A stretch of 64,000 nt of DNA from assembly GCA_905221605.1 (NCBI GenBank), contig CAJNDS010002279.1:5001-69000 (forward strand), read 5' to 3'. The DNA is from Symbiodinium natans. Its lineage: Eukaryota > Sar > Dinophyceae > Suessiales > Symbiodiniaceae. Positions 32,919-40,800 of the stretch are shown one piece after another; positions within the stretch are counted from its first letter, which is position 1; every line of letters starts with the position of its first letter. Under the pieces are notes generated by a model. That model worked only from the letters and a program-made list of their open reading frames with translations. It was not told where the DNA came from and ran no database searches. The position numbers and the translations under genes are program-made.

Positions 32919-33005
32919 TTATGGCCGTTATGCCCATGAACCTGCAAGTGCCCCTGCTTAGTAGGGAAGGAGGGAATGAGGGCCCCATATCATCCCTTAA
33001 AGGGT

Positions 33006-33195
33006 AGAACCCTAAACCCGAAACCTTAAGCCCTAAACCCTAAATCCCAAACCCTAAACCCTAAACCCTAAACCCTAAAACCCTAAACCCTAAACCCTAA
33101 ACCCTAAACCCTAAACCCTAAACCCTAAACCCTAAACCCTAAACCCTAAACCCTAAACCCTAAACCCTAAACCCTAAACCCTAAACCCTAAACCC
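33006..33195. repeat. Telomere-type array, CCCTAAA
   Basis: One of the longest arrays, regular from about 33051; immediately precedes the exon with GSGCAGVP. Confidence 0.95.
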
Positions 33196-33210
33196 AACCG
33201 GGGGGTTCAG

Positions 33211-33309
33211 GTTGGGTAGCGGCTGCGCGGGCGTGCCCCACCCAGCTATGATCGACTCTGGAGCTCCTCAGCCCGCAAGTTCAGGCTCGAGGCCGCCTGA
33301 GGAAATTGG
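33211..33309 (+). CDS. CCP-like module exon (LGSGCAGVPHPAMIDSG)
   Basis: After TTCAG: LGSGCAGVPHPAMIDSGAPQ then PASSGSRPPEEI. GSGCAGVP is identical to the 48.0-kb exon. Cys2 seems replaced (SGAPQP), and the exon ends at ATTG|GTTTAGGG, a donor lying in the telomeric unit. Confidence 0.6.
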
Positions 33310-33411
33310 TTTAGGGTTTAGGGTTTAGGGTTTAGGGTTTAGGGTTTAGGGTTTAGGGTTTAGGGTTTAGGATTTAGGACCTAGTTTAGGAGATCCTCTT
33401 AAGGGCAATTA

Positions 33412-33512
33412 TGAGGGTCTCCGAAATGGGTACCATATTGGGTCCTGATTGTAAGGGAGTCCTCCTACGGGGACTATATTAGGGGTCCCTTATTTTCGTA
33501 ATCCCCCATTTT
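33412..33512 (+). mobile_element. Possible further inverted-repeat family (I)
   Basis: GGTCTCCGAAATGGGTACC to GGGGTCCCTTATTTTCGTAA. Similar paired ends (TCCGAAA.TAGGGGTACC / TATTTTCGTAA.CCCCCA) at 27905-28010, 62140-62225, 63616-63720 and 2641-2757. Borders not defined well enough for a target duplication. Confidence 0.5.
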
Positions 33513-33877
33513 GCGTTGCATATAGTATCGGTAAACAACATGGTTGGAATGCGGTGCGACATTCCTTGCCCCTGGAGGTTTCACGTCTTCGGGTTCTGGG
33601 AATGCGGTGCGAGGAAGTAACCTGTATGGAAAGATCCAGAAAACCCGAAACCATAAACCCTAAACCCTAAACCTTAACTGCCGTCTGCTTTGCAAATCTT
33701 TCACCCCTACACCCATCCCTCCGTATGCCCGATGCAGCTTTGTGGTTCAGCCGCATCCTCAACTCTCAACTCTTCAGTCGGCACGCAGACACTTCCGATG
33801 CAGACAACCCTAAACCCTAAACCCTAAAGCTCAGCCTACAAACTCAGACCTCAAGTCGTGTCGCCCGAAAACAACAG

Positions 33878-33960
33878 CCGAGGCGGCATGCAGGACCCAG
33901 TGCGTCGAAGGGTACACGCCCTCTGTTGCAGAGCAGACTCTTTGGCCTCATTTTGTAGTG
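33878..33960 (+). CDS. CCP-like module exon (CRTQCVEGYTPSVAEQTL)
   Basis: AEAACRTQCVEGYTPSVAEQ then TLWPHFVV. Cys2, Cys3 and GYTPS in ideal spacing; Trp where the L.C cysteine would be, so the exon may end before it. Confidence 0.75.
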
Positions 33961-34634
33961 CGGCGCTGCCCACGCCACGGTGGGTTTCCCACAATTCAAT
34001 TATGCTTCCCTTTTATACGTCTTTGTACCCCAAATCTTAAGGATACTTTGGAATATTTTTGAATTATTGCGCGCTATACTTCCTAGGAAACAGCTAAAAT
34101 TGTGATTTTGCTAGGGTTCCAAGTTCAATATAGAAATTGGCCATTAAAAGGCCCCCCCCCCCCCCCCGAACACCGATGTTTTCGAAACAACTCCATGTCC
34201 AGGTCCTCGAGAGTGAGTTTAGGGTTTAGGGTTTAGGGTTTGGGGTTTAGGGTTTAGGGTATGGATGCTTGAATGATTTGGGGTGGACATAGGGTGCCTG
34301 GTTTAGGGTTAAGGGTCTAGGATTCAGGGTGGCTGCAAGATTGAAGCAATGCGTGTTGTACAATCGCCATTTGACAACTATCTCAGATCTGTGCAGCAAG
34401 CAGTATGCCAGCACGCAGTCTCGCAGTGTGATACCTAGACTGTTCCTTGTATTGACAGGCGCTCTTATGACAACACACCCAAAACCCTAAACCCTGAACC
34501 GGGGTAGCTTACAGCAAAACTTGGGGCACCGAGAGAGGGAGGGCGCCTGGAACCTCCCCACATTCCCCCTAAGGTCCCTTATAGGGGTTCTCCTTTCGTC
34601 CCTTGAGGTAGGTTACAGGAAAACTTGGGGAACC

Positions 34635-34700
34635 GTGACAAGGAAGTGCTCTGCTGGCTCCATGACCCCAACGTTCTGGACGTGCCTTTCGGGCCTGCCA
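34635..34700 (+). CDS. CCP-like module exon (CSAGSMTPTFWTC)
   Basis: TVTRKCSAGSMTPTFWTCLS then GLP: Cys4, G.MTP.F and Cys5. A near-copy of its left flank (TTACAG.AAAACTTGGGG) lies about 100 bp upstream, at 34.51 kb. Confidence 0.6.
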
Positions 34701-35394
34701 TTGTTAGAATTTTGGAGTGTAAGATTTGAGGGGGGTGAAGGTTTAGGGTTTAAGGTGTTGAGGTTGAGGGCTATGATGATGCACGGGAGCTGGCTTGCCT
34801 TGAGGTTTAGAATTTCGGGCTTAAGATTGGGGGCTTAAGGTTTAGGCTTTAAGGTTTTGGGGTTTAGGTTACCCTAGTTTAGGGGTTTAGGGGTTGAAAT
34901 GCCCTAAAATTGTTCTAAGCCCTCATCCCAAAACCGCGTAATGCGGCAAGCCCTCGAATCCCCAAGTCCCACGCACCCTAAACTTACAGAAAAATGCGAG
35001 TGCAAGCGCATGCCAGGTGGGCCCTTGCTGCACAACGGCTCCGCTAATAAGAACCCAAACGTGTTTTGGGAACTTGGCATCCTTGCCTGTTCTTCGGAAC
35101 TCTTATAATCCCAACGGGCCAGCCCTAAGCAGTCCAAGTAGACCCGAAACCCTAAACCCTAAACCCTAAACCCTAAACCCTAAACCCTAAACCCTAAAGC
35201 CCAAGACCCTGAACCCAGGGAGGAAAAAAGGCCTCAACCCACACTCGACACATCACTCGAAGGAAGGTTACTATGAAGCCTTAGTTGGGGATCAGGGTTT
35301 AGGGTTAAGGGTTGAGGTTTAGGGTGTAGGGTTTAGGGTTTTGGTTTTAGGGTTTCCCATCATATGGACCCAAAAGACCCTATACCCCAAGAGC

Positions 35395-35478
35395 AAAGGC
35401 ATCGAAGACGACTGCGAAGCCCCCTCGGGCATTACGCACGCAGACTCCAATGCCTGCAAGGACTGGCGGATGGGATTC
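35395..35478 (+). CDS. CCP-like module exon (EDDCEAPSGITHADSNAC)
   Basis: KGIEDDCEAPSGITHADSNA then CKDWRMG. EDDC.A also occurs at 51.0 kb (AEDDCDAV). Spans the end of one module and the start of the next. Last module exon before the BAR-UBA gene, about 470 bp downstream. Confidence 0.6.
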
Positions 35479-35951
35479 GGGAAGACCCGACACAGGTTTA
35501 GGGTTTCGGGTTTAGGGTTTAGGGTACGAGTGTAATCGAGAAGCATCTCGAGCCGCCAGAGAGACAGAGAGAGGGAGAGAGAGACAGAGACGCTTGAAGA
35601 AGCCAGCTTGGCACTTTGGGTCAGCGAAGTGAAGAATGTTTCAACTGAAGAGGTCAACTGAAGGAGGGACCTTAGAGGTTTTTTGGGAGGGCCGATCTGA
35701 GGTATATATATAATATAGTATAAGGGCGATAAGGGTTGTAGAGGGGAATAAGATTTAGGGTCCCTTCCAGAAGTCCCCTCCTTGTACCCCTTAAGTGAAG
35801 AGTGGCACCGGCATCACCTGCAGCATTTCTCAAACACCCGTATGCCCGGTAAAGCAGCCCCAGCCGAAGTTGCTATTGCAGCTTCCAACGTGGCGCCTGT
35901 GGCAGCCTTGGACTCACAGGAGGCCGCCGCGCGCGTCACACAGGCGTCGAC

Positions 35952-36086
35952 ATGGATGGGGACCACCTGCAGGCGATGAACATGGAGTGGAAGGTGCTCA
36001 AGGAGCGATTTTTCGCGGGGGAGCCGGTGGACCCAGTCTTCGAAGGAATCGTGAAGGACTTCATCTCCTTCGACTTGACCCTCCAG
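35952..36086 (+). CDS. BAR-UBA exon 1
   Basis: 45 codons, MDGDHLQAMNMEWKVLKERF to FISFDLTLQ. Ends CTCCAG|GACA. Amphipathic helix of the BAR N-terminus. Phase 0. Confidence 0.7.
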
Positions 36087-38316
36087 GACAGCCTAAACCC
36101 TAAACCCTAAGCCCTAAACCCTGAACCCTGAACCCTAAACCCTAAACCTGCCAGGACATCTTCAAGAAGGTCGAGACCTTCATGAAAGGCATAGATAGCC
36201 TTGCTGAGGGCCTGGTGGTCCTTGCAGAGACTTGGTCCAGTGGTACTCTTTACCCTTTTTTGGTTATGGGTTCCCTTATAAAACAACCAACCCAAAAAAG
36301 GGGTTTAGGGTTTAGGATTTAGGGTTTAGGGTTTAGGGTTTAGGGTAGATATATATATATATATATATCCCCTTATTATAATATGGTTACTGGGCTACCA
36401 AGGAGAGTGTCACGACCGGCCTATCGTCCGTGGACGACTCGCTCATCAAAGCTGACTGCTGCAAGATGAAACTGGGGGTAGGTTTCAACATATTGGGTTT
36501 AGGGTTTAGGGTTTTGGGTTTTGGGTTTTGGGTTTAGGGTTGAATTTGTTATTACCCGGAATCCCCCATATACTCCGTACTATGTTGTACCGGGCCCCCA
36601 AACCCCAGGAAAGAGGCGACGAACGCCATCACTCGCGCAGATGCTCCTCACAGCGCTCTCGCAAAGCTTCGGCGAGACATGGACTTCAACATCATGAACC
36701 CCTTGCGATGCCATGTCGTCAACAACAGAAACCTGAAGACATACCTAGACAAGCGGAGGCGCCGGCTGCTGGAGTACAACGTTGCAAAGCGAGAGATGGA
36801 GGATTGCGCGACTGGGTGTTGCTTTGGGGATATTTTTCAACTTCCCTCTTCTTCCCTTTTAAGGGAAGCTATTCATAAATCATTTTCAAAGGGCTTGAAA
36901 GCAACAGCCAGGTGAAGAAGAGCCTACATCAAACAGATCGTCGCTACTTGGCAGCGCAGTCGCAGCTGGAATCGACCAAGTTGGCGTTTCACGAGGTAGA
37001 TAGGCACATCTTCGAGTGGCTCTACATCATGGAAGAGTACAAGGGAGACATCCTGGATTCCTCGCTCCAGACCTTGAAGTACTTGCAATATGAGTTCTTC
37101 GCCACGTCGGCTCATTCCATTTCAGGTGTCCTGCCGGCCCGAATGGAGTTTCGACCTATGGTCGAGATGACCCCAGAACACCTTGAAGCTCAGGTGGAGA
37201 TGGCCATACAAGAGGCGGAAGAGAATCCGGACGAAGATGTCGTGACAGACTTCTCTGCCCGCCTGATTGACAAGTTGGCGAAGGACAACAAGAAGAAGCC
37301 CGGCGAGGGCTTGGACTCATGTGCAGATGAAGGACCATCGGTGCCAGTCGACCCTTTGAGTCTGTCATCCCTTCTCTCGCAAGGGTTCGAAGCTTGGTAG
37401 CCCACTGGTACCCTTTGCCCTTTTTTTGGTTCTGGGTTCCCTTATAAACAGTAACCAACCCTAAAAAGGGGCTGCCCTTATTATAAGATGGTTACTGGGC
37501 TACTAAGGAAGAAGGGCCTGCCCGGCAAGCTTTGAGGAAGTTCCAGAACAACACGCAAGCTGCCCTAGACTTTCTCATCGGTGGCGGAGAGCATGCTGAG
37601 GTACTTTACCGTAACTTTAGATCCTTACCTTTTTTTGGGTTTATTGGGTTTCTTAGCAAGGCAGCTAAAGGTTTAATTTATAGCTACCCTCCTGAGTGCA
37701 GCCAAGAGCATGCTGAGGAGGAGCCAGAGGAGCAAGTCCGCATGCCGACGACGGTGCGGCGAGTCCAAAGGTTGAAGGAACGAAGGAGGGCCCAACAGGC
37801 CAAGCGGCAGAAAGATGAGGAGGAGCGAAAGGCCAAGGAAGAAGGTCACAGGACTGAGAAGAAGGAAGATTCCAAGCCATCCACGCCCAAAAGAGAGGCG
37901 CCGAAGTCCGAACCACAAGCTGTGGATCTCCTAGACTTCGGCAACGAGGTGGGCAAGGCTCGAGGTTCTGGAGGTGCCTCCGACCTCCTGGACTTGGATC
38001 TCACAGCGTCGGCTTCGACTGCTGCGAAGGGGGGAGGAGGAGGAGGAGGCAACGATTTGTTGCTAGGTAGGACCTTGGGATCTTTAAGATTTTCTTGAAA
38101 TGGTTAGTTCATGAGGATCATACGTAAGAACATTTTTCAGAGGGCAGCAGGCGCCAACCTAGGTTGGACCTCAGTGGTTTGGATGAACCTCCGCCGCCGA
38201 CCGATTTCTCCAAACAGATCGAGACGGTCCCCCTCCCGGAGCAGATCACACTCGACTTGTCAAAGTGTGAGAAAGGTCCCTTGGGTCCACCATCCCAGTC
38301 GAGCGGCTACTTATGA
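35952..38316 (+). CDS. BAR-UBA protein with clathrin-box-like DLLDL motifs (8 exons)
   Basis: Eight exons joined at the borders given in the entries below give 1,536 nt (511 residues plus stop) without a frame break. Residues about 5-235 look like a BAR/amphiphysin-type coiled-coil module (DIFKKVETFMKGIDSLAEGL; DMDFNIMNPLRCHVVNNRN; LDKRRRRLLEYNVAKREMED; then helices to EFFATSAHSI). About 308-345 is UBA-like (LSSLLSQGF..ARQALRKFQNNTQAALDFLIGG). A charged Lys/Glu/Arg coiled stretch follows, then three acidic dileucine motifs, DLLDFG, DLLDLDL and DLLDLSG, of the clathrin/AP-binding type. Likely role: membrane curvature coupled to ubiquitin and clathrin adaptor binding at the plasma membrane or endosomes; this is inferred from domain content. 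The ATG at 35952 is provisional; an in-frame-independent ORF from 35842 (MPGKAAPAEVAIAA) could be an upstream exon. Confidence 0.82.
36087..36154 (+). other. BAR-UBA intron 1: body of telomeric repeat, GA-AG
   Basis: A 68-nt intron whose body (36091-36150) is CCCTAAA/CCCTAAG/CCCTGAA units. CCAGGACA occurs at both ends (36083-36090 and 36151-36158). Splicing CAG|GACA...CCAG|GACATC keeps the frame as LTLQDIFKKV. No other intron sequence is present apart from a few bases, so the telomeric array is the intron. Confidence 0.85.
36155..36226 (+). CDS. BAR-UBA exon 2
   Basis: 24 codons, DIFKKVETFMKGIDSLAEGL then VVLA; BAR helix 1. Phase 0 at both ends. Confidence 0.82.
36227..36402 (+). mobile_element. 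BAR-UBA intron 2 = family D introner (D1) with internal telomeric array, GA-AG
   Basis: Element 36231-36402 starts CTTGGTCCAGTGGTAC and ends GTTACTGGGCTACCAAG, imperfect terminal inverted repeats. The 4-bp target copies GAGA lie at 36227-36230 and 36403-36406. About 45 bp of TTTAGGG repeat and a short (AT)n stretch sit in the middle, where other family-D copies have none. Removing left GAGA plus the element joins VLA to ESVTTGL in frame. Confidence 0.85.
36403..36467 (+). CDS. BAR-UBA exon 3
   Basis: ESVTTGLSSVDDSLIKADCC then KM, ending AAG AT|GAAA, phase 2. BAR helix. Confidence 0.82.
36468..36608 (+). mobile_element. BAR-UBA intron 3: CTGGGG...CCCCAG element, GA-AG
   Basis: Element 36472-36608 with short inverted ends CTGGGG/CCCCAG, flanked by GAAA (36468-36471 and 36609-36612). 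It contains TTTAGGG and TTTTGGG units. Excision gives CCKMKEATNAITRADAP. Confidence 0.8.
36609..36807 (+). CDS. BAR-UBA exon 4
   Basis: Encodes KEATNAITRADAPHSALAKL, then RRDMDFNIMNPLRCHVVNN and the basic LDKRRRRLLEYNVAKREMED. NIMNP-x-NNRN-x-RRRRLLEY is the most diagnostic BAR segment of the gene, comparable to the conserved helix-2 basic patch that contacts membrane. Confidence 0.85.
36808..36911 (+). mobile_element. BAR-UBA intron 4: CTGGGTGTTGCTTT element, GC-AG
   Basis: Inverted ends CTGGGTGTTGCTTT (left, from 36812) and AAAGCAACAGCCAG (right), one mismatch. Target copies are GCGA (left) and GTGA (right), one mismatch. TGC|GCGA...CCAG|GTGAAG is the only phase-0 solution without a stop and gives EDCVKKSLHQ. 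Confidence 0.75.
36912..37388 (+). CDS. BAR-UBA exon 5
   Basis: 159 codons: VKKSLHQTDRRYLAAQSQLE, LAFHEVDRHIFEWLYIMEEY and LKYLQYEFFATSAHSISGVL complete the BAR helices. A linker rich in Glu follows (IQEAEENPDEDVVTDF), then the start of the UBA, LSLSSLLSQGF. Longest uninterrupted coding stretch in the window. Confidence 0.88.
37389..37507 (+). mobile_element. BAR-UBA intron 5 = family D introner (D2), GA-AG
   Basis: Element 37393-37507, CTTGGTAGCCCACTGGTAC to GGTTACTGGGCTACTAAG, with target copies GAAG at 37389-37392 and 37508-37511. It interrupts the UBA. Excision TTC|GAAG...CTAAG|GAAG gives QGFEEGPARQALRKF, exactly the UBA spacing. A clean copy without telomeric insert, useful as reference for D1. 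Confidence 0.88.
37508..37600 (+). CDS. BAR-UBA exon 6 (UBA core)
   Basis: EEGPARQALRKFQNNTQAAL then DFLIGGGEHAE. ARQAL...NN.QAALDFLIGG is the second and third UBA helix. Phase 0. Confidence 0.88.
37601..37717 (+). mobile_element. BAR-UBA intron 6 = family E introner (E2), GT-AG, 13-bp direct repeats
   Basis: Body 37601-37704 aligns with two other copies in the window (4852-4964, 46774-46885). AGAGCATGCTGAG occurs at 37588-37600 and 37705-37717. The spliced form GAG|GTAC...CTGAG|GAG uses a GT that opens the element body and the AG at the end of the second exon-derived copy. 117 nt, a multiple of three and open, so retention would add 39 residues. Confidence 0.85.
37718..38058 (+). CDS. BAR-UBA exon 7
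   Basis: Begins EEPEEQVRMPTTVRRVQRLK, continues with a Lys/Glu/Arg helix, then Pro/Ser linkers, DLLDFGNEVG, ASDLLDLDLTASA, a run of glycines and GND. DLLDLDL fits the clathrin-box consensus and DLL motifs bind adaptor appendages. Ends GAT TT|GTTG, in the middle of the third DLL motif. Confidence 0.82.
38059..38162 (+). mobile_element. BAR-UBA intron 7 = family F introner (F1), GT-AG
   Basis: Element 38063-38162, CTAGGTAGGACC to GGCGCCAACCTAG, with target copies GTTG (38059-38062 and 38163-38166). Excision restores DLLDLSGLDEPPP. Related sequences at 39967-40068, 29830-29886 and 4048-4150. Confidence 0.82.
38163..38316 (+). CDS. BAR-UBA exon 8 with stop
   Basis: LDLSGLDEPPPPTDFSKQIE then TVPLPEQITLDLSKCEKGPL and SSGYL, TGA at 38314-38316. 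The proline-rich, acidic C-terminus is typical of adaptor-binding tails. No poly(A) signal recognised. Confidence 0.8.
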
Positions 38317-38942
38317 CCTCATCACAAGGCCTCTTGAATCCTGGAGCCCTTGTTTCACACGTATCAGCGTAGAGTACATGCACCAGCACAGCGCCCCACT
38401 GCTGTCATGTCAGAAAAAGAGCCTCATGCAAAAGCGTTAAGACTTCCTCGTTTGCGATTAACCCTAAACCCTAAGCCCTAAACCTTAAACCCTAAACTAC
38501 CAATGATGTTTGGCCCTCGGCGAGCACCTGCCGAGCAGAGCCAGCTTCAACCCCCTAGGAGCAGAGGCTCCCAAAAAGCCGGCATGTGCAGTGTGTGCGG
38601 CCAAAAATGCCCCAAAGCTGCAACCCTCCAGCCCTAAACCCTAAACCCTAAACCCCAAACCCCAAACCACCCAGCGGCCCGGAGTCGAAGTAGGCAGCCC
38701 CGGCCAGGAGGGAAAGACGGTTGGTGCTGGAAACCTCTGCCCCTCGGCTTGAACCAATCGTCTCCTGAGGGTTTAGGGCAGTTTAGGGTTTAGGGTTTAG
38801 GGTTTAGGGTTTAGGGTTTAGGGTTTAGGGTTTAGGGTTTTGGTCTTATGCTTCTCCCTATGAACTAAAGGACGATCGAATTAGTTTGGCAAGGTTCTTG
38901 CGGGAGTGTAGGAGCCGAACGCCAAAAGTACTACGAACAAAA

Positions 38943-39198
38943 CTTGTTAACCCAGAGGTACTCTTTTCCCTTGTTTTGGGCCAAGGTTCCCTTACACAGT
39001 AACCAACCCCAAAAGAGGGTGCCTTATTACGATGTGGTTACTGGGTGCCTTACTATGATATGAAGCAGGGTTTATATTTCTGTTTTTGGTGAGTGTATAT
39101 AAGGTTCCTTGTTAATATTTGTGAGTGTATATACCTGGTGTCCTTTTGGGGGTACAAGAAATATATACCCGACTTCATATGGTTACTGGGCTACCAAG
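38943..39198 (+). mobile_element. Family D element D3 carrying a nested element K
   Basis: Left end CTTGTTAACCCAGAGGTAC and right end GGTTACTGGGCTACCAAG match D1/D2. The right part is duplicated (GGTTACTGGG at about 39036 and 39181) around an inner insert of about 120 bp, 39063-39176, with inverted ends AAGCAGGGTTTATATTTC / GAAATATATACCCGACTT and ATATG on both sides. Confidence 0.75.
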
Positions 39199-39249
39199 AT
39201 AAGCAAAACGACGACTACGGGTCCAGGCAGGTGCTGGTGTAGAAGTGTT

Positions 39250-39693
39250 GAGTCGGTGCACCCGTGCTAGGGTTTAGGGTTTAGGGTTTAGGGTTTAGGG
39301 TTTAGGGTTTAGGGTTTAGGGTTTAGGGTTTAGGGTTTAGGGTTTAGGGTTCAGGGTTCAGGGTTTAGGGTTTAGGGTTTAGGGTTTAGGGTTTAGGGTG
39401 TCGTGGGATGCGGATTGCGGTGCCATAACGGTCACAGCTGGGCGCCGCCATGTTTCATTCTTGAGCACTTTTGTGCACCATTGCATCTTTGGTGTGATGA
39501 ACCCTAATAACCCTACCCCCTAAACCCTAAACCCTAAACGGCCCTAAACCCTAAACCGCCCTAAACCCTAAACCCTAAACCCTAAACCCTAAACCCTAAA
39601 CCCTAAATCCTAAACCCTAAACCCTAAACCCTAAACCCTAAACCCTAAACCCTAAACCCTAAACCCTAAACCCTAGCACGGGTGCACCGACTC
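39250..39693. repeat. Inverted repeat: exon start plus telomeric arrays
   Basis: The 21 bp at 39250-39270 are the exact reverse complement of 39673-39693, the start of a CCP-like exon. TTTAGGG units (39271-39402) face CCCTAAA units (39540-39672) inside. About 120 bp of unique spacer. Confidence 0.9.
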
Positions 39694-39777
39694 TGGGAGG
39701 TACCACCCAGTGCGCCGATGGCTATGAGCCTTCAGTTGCTTCACTGGCCTGCAGCATGGGTGGCTCTGGTTTGCAAG
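39671..39777 (+). CDS. CCP-like module exon (TTQCADGYEPSVASLAC)
   Basis: STGAPTLGGTTQCADGYEPS then VASLACSMGGSGLQ. Cys3, GYEPS and Cys4. Its first 20-odd bases also exist as an inverted copy at 39.25 kb. Confidence 0.7.
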
Positions 39778-39849
39778 GGTTTAGGGTTTAGGGTTTAGGG
39801 TTTAGGGTTTAGGGTTTAGGGTTTAGGGTTTAGGGTTTAGGGTTTAGGG

Positions 39850-39902
39850 CTAGGACCCAGAGTAGGCCCTTATTCCCTTTTTGTTTAGGGTTCAGGGTTC
39901 AG
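39850..39902 (+). mobile_element. Family C element C7 (left part only)
   Basis: CTAGGACCCAGAGTAGGCCC then CTTATTCCCTTTTTG, directly after a TTTAGGG array, as in C6. Confidence 0.55.
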
Positions 39903-39966
39903 GGATGCTCAAACTTTCCGAAGACGAAGTTGTTAAAACTGTGGCTCATTGTTGCTTGTTTATCTA

Positions 39967-40068
39967 TAGGTAGGCCCTTGAGAGATTTGTTCACGTTCCC
40001 TTTTATTGCGGTTGAGAGGGTCATATTTCTGAATATTTTTCAGAGGGTTTGGACGGCCAACCTAGCGA
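39967..40068 (+). mobile_element. Family F element F2
   Basis: TAGGTAGGCCCTTGAGAG to TTTTTCAGAGGGTTTGGACG then GCCAACCTAG. Closest relative of BAR-UBA intron 7. Confidence 0.72.
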
Positions 40069-40754
40069 CTCTTCCGAGGGGAGGGCGGGGGGGGGGATTG
40101 ATGTATTGTGATCCGAATTAGTTATTCTTTGGAAGGCATATAGGAGCTGTAAACGACCCCATTGGAGCTGTAAACGACCCCAAACCCTGAACCCCAAACC
40201 CTCAAAACCCTAAAACCCTTTTCCTGGAAGGAAACTGCACGGGTTCAAACGTGATATGTTCTTTGTGACTGACCGTTGCAGCACAGGCTTAGGGTTCTTA
40301 GGATTTGGGGTCCCTAAACCCTAAACCCTAAACCCTAAACCCTAAACCCTAAACCCAGGGGTTTTATGACTTGAGGTTTAGGGACTGCTGCCTCATTCGA
40401 TGGAGTCGAGCTCCAGGAGCACAGGCGGATGTCAGTGAGACCGGAAACTTTCTGCTCTTTCACCTATAGATCATCCTGGAGCATTACATCCCAAGCAAAA
40501 CTAGCCCCGAACCGTAATCCGTCCTACATTGAAGGTTCCTGTGTAGTTATAAGTAGGGTCATAGGCCTCAAAAAGGGCTGAAACCAATTAAGTCCCAAGT
40601 TACCCTACTTATATCCCCAGTTCTAACTGCCCCATGCACCTTCAAGTAAACCTTAATTCCCCTCCAGAACCCGAAGCCCTAAATCCTAAACCCTAAATCC
40701 TAAACCCTAAATCCTAAACCCTCAACCCAATAACACAAGCTCGCGTCGCCCGAG

Positions 40755-40800
40755 GTAAGCTGGCGCCTGCAAGCTTCACATGCAACCCGGAACCCTGCGT
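40755..40800 (+). CDS. CCP-like module exon (KLAPASFTCNPEPC)
   Basis: GKLAPASFTCNPEPC, a clean final third. CCGAG precedes it. Confidence 0.65.

Noticed and set aside
37532-38098. 188-codon uninterrupted frame as one exon
   Set aside because: It reads through the family E and part of the family F element; direct repeats and the BAR-UBA reconstruction show two introns inside.
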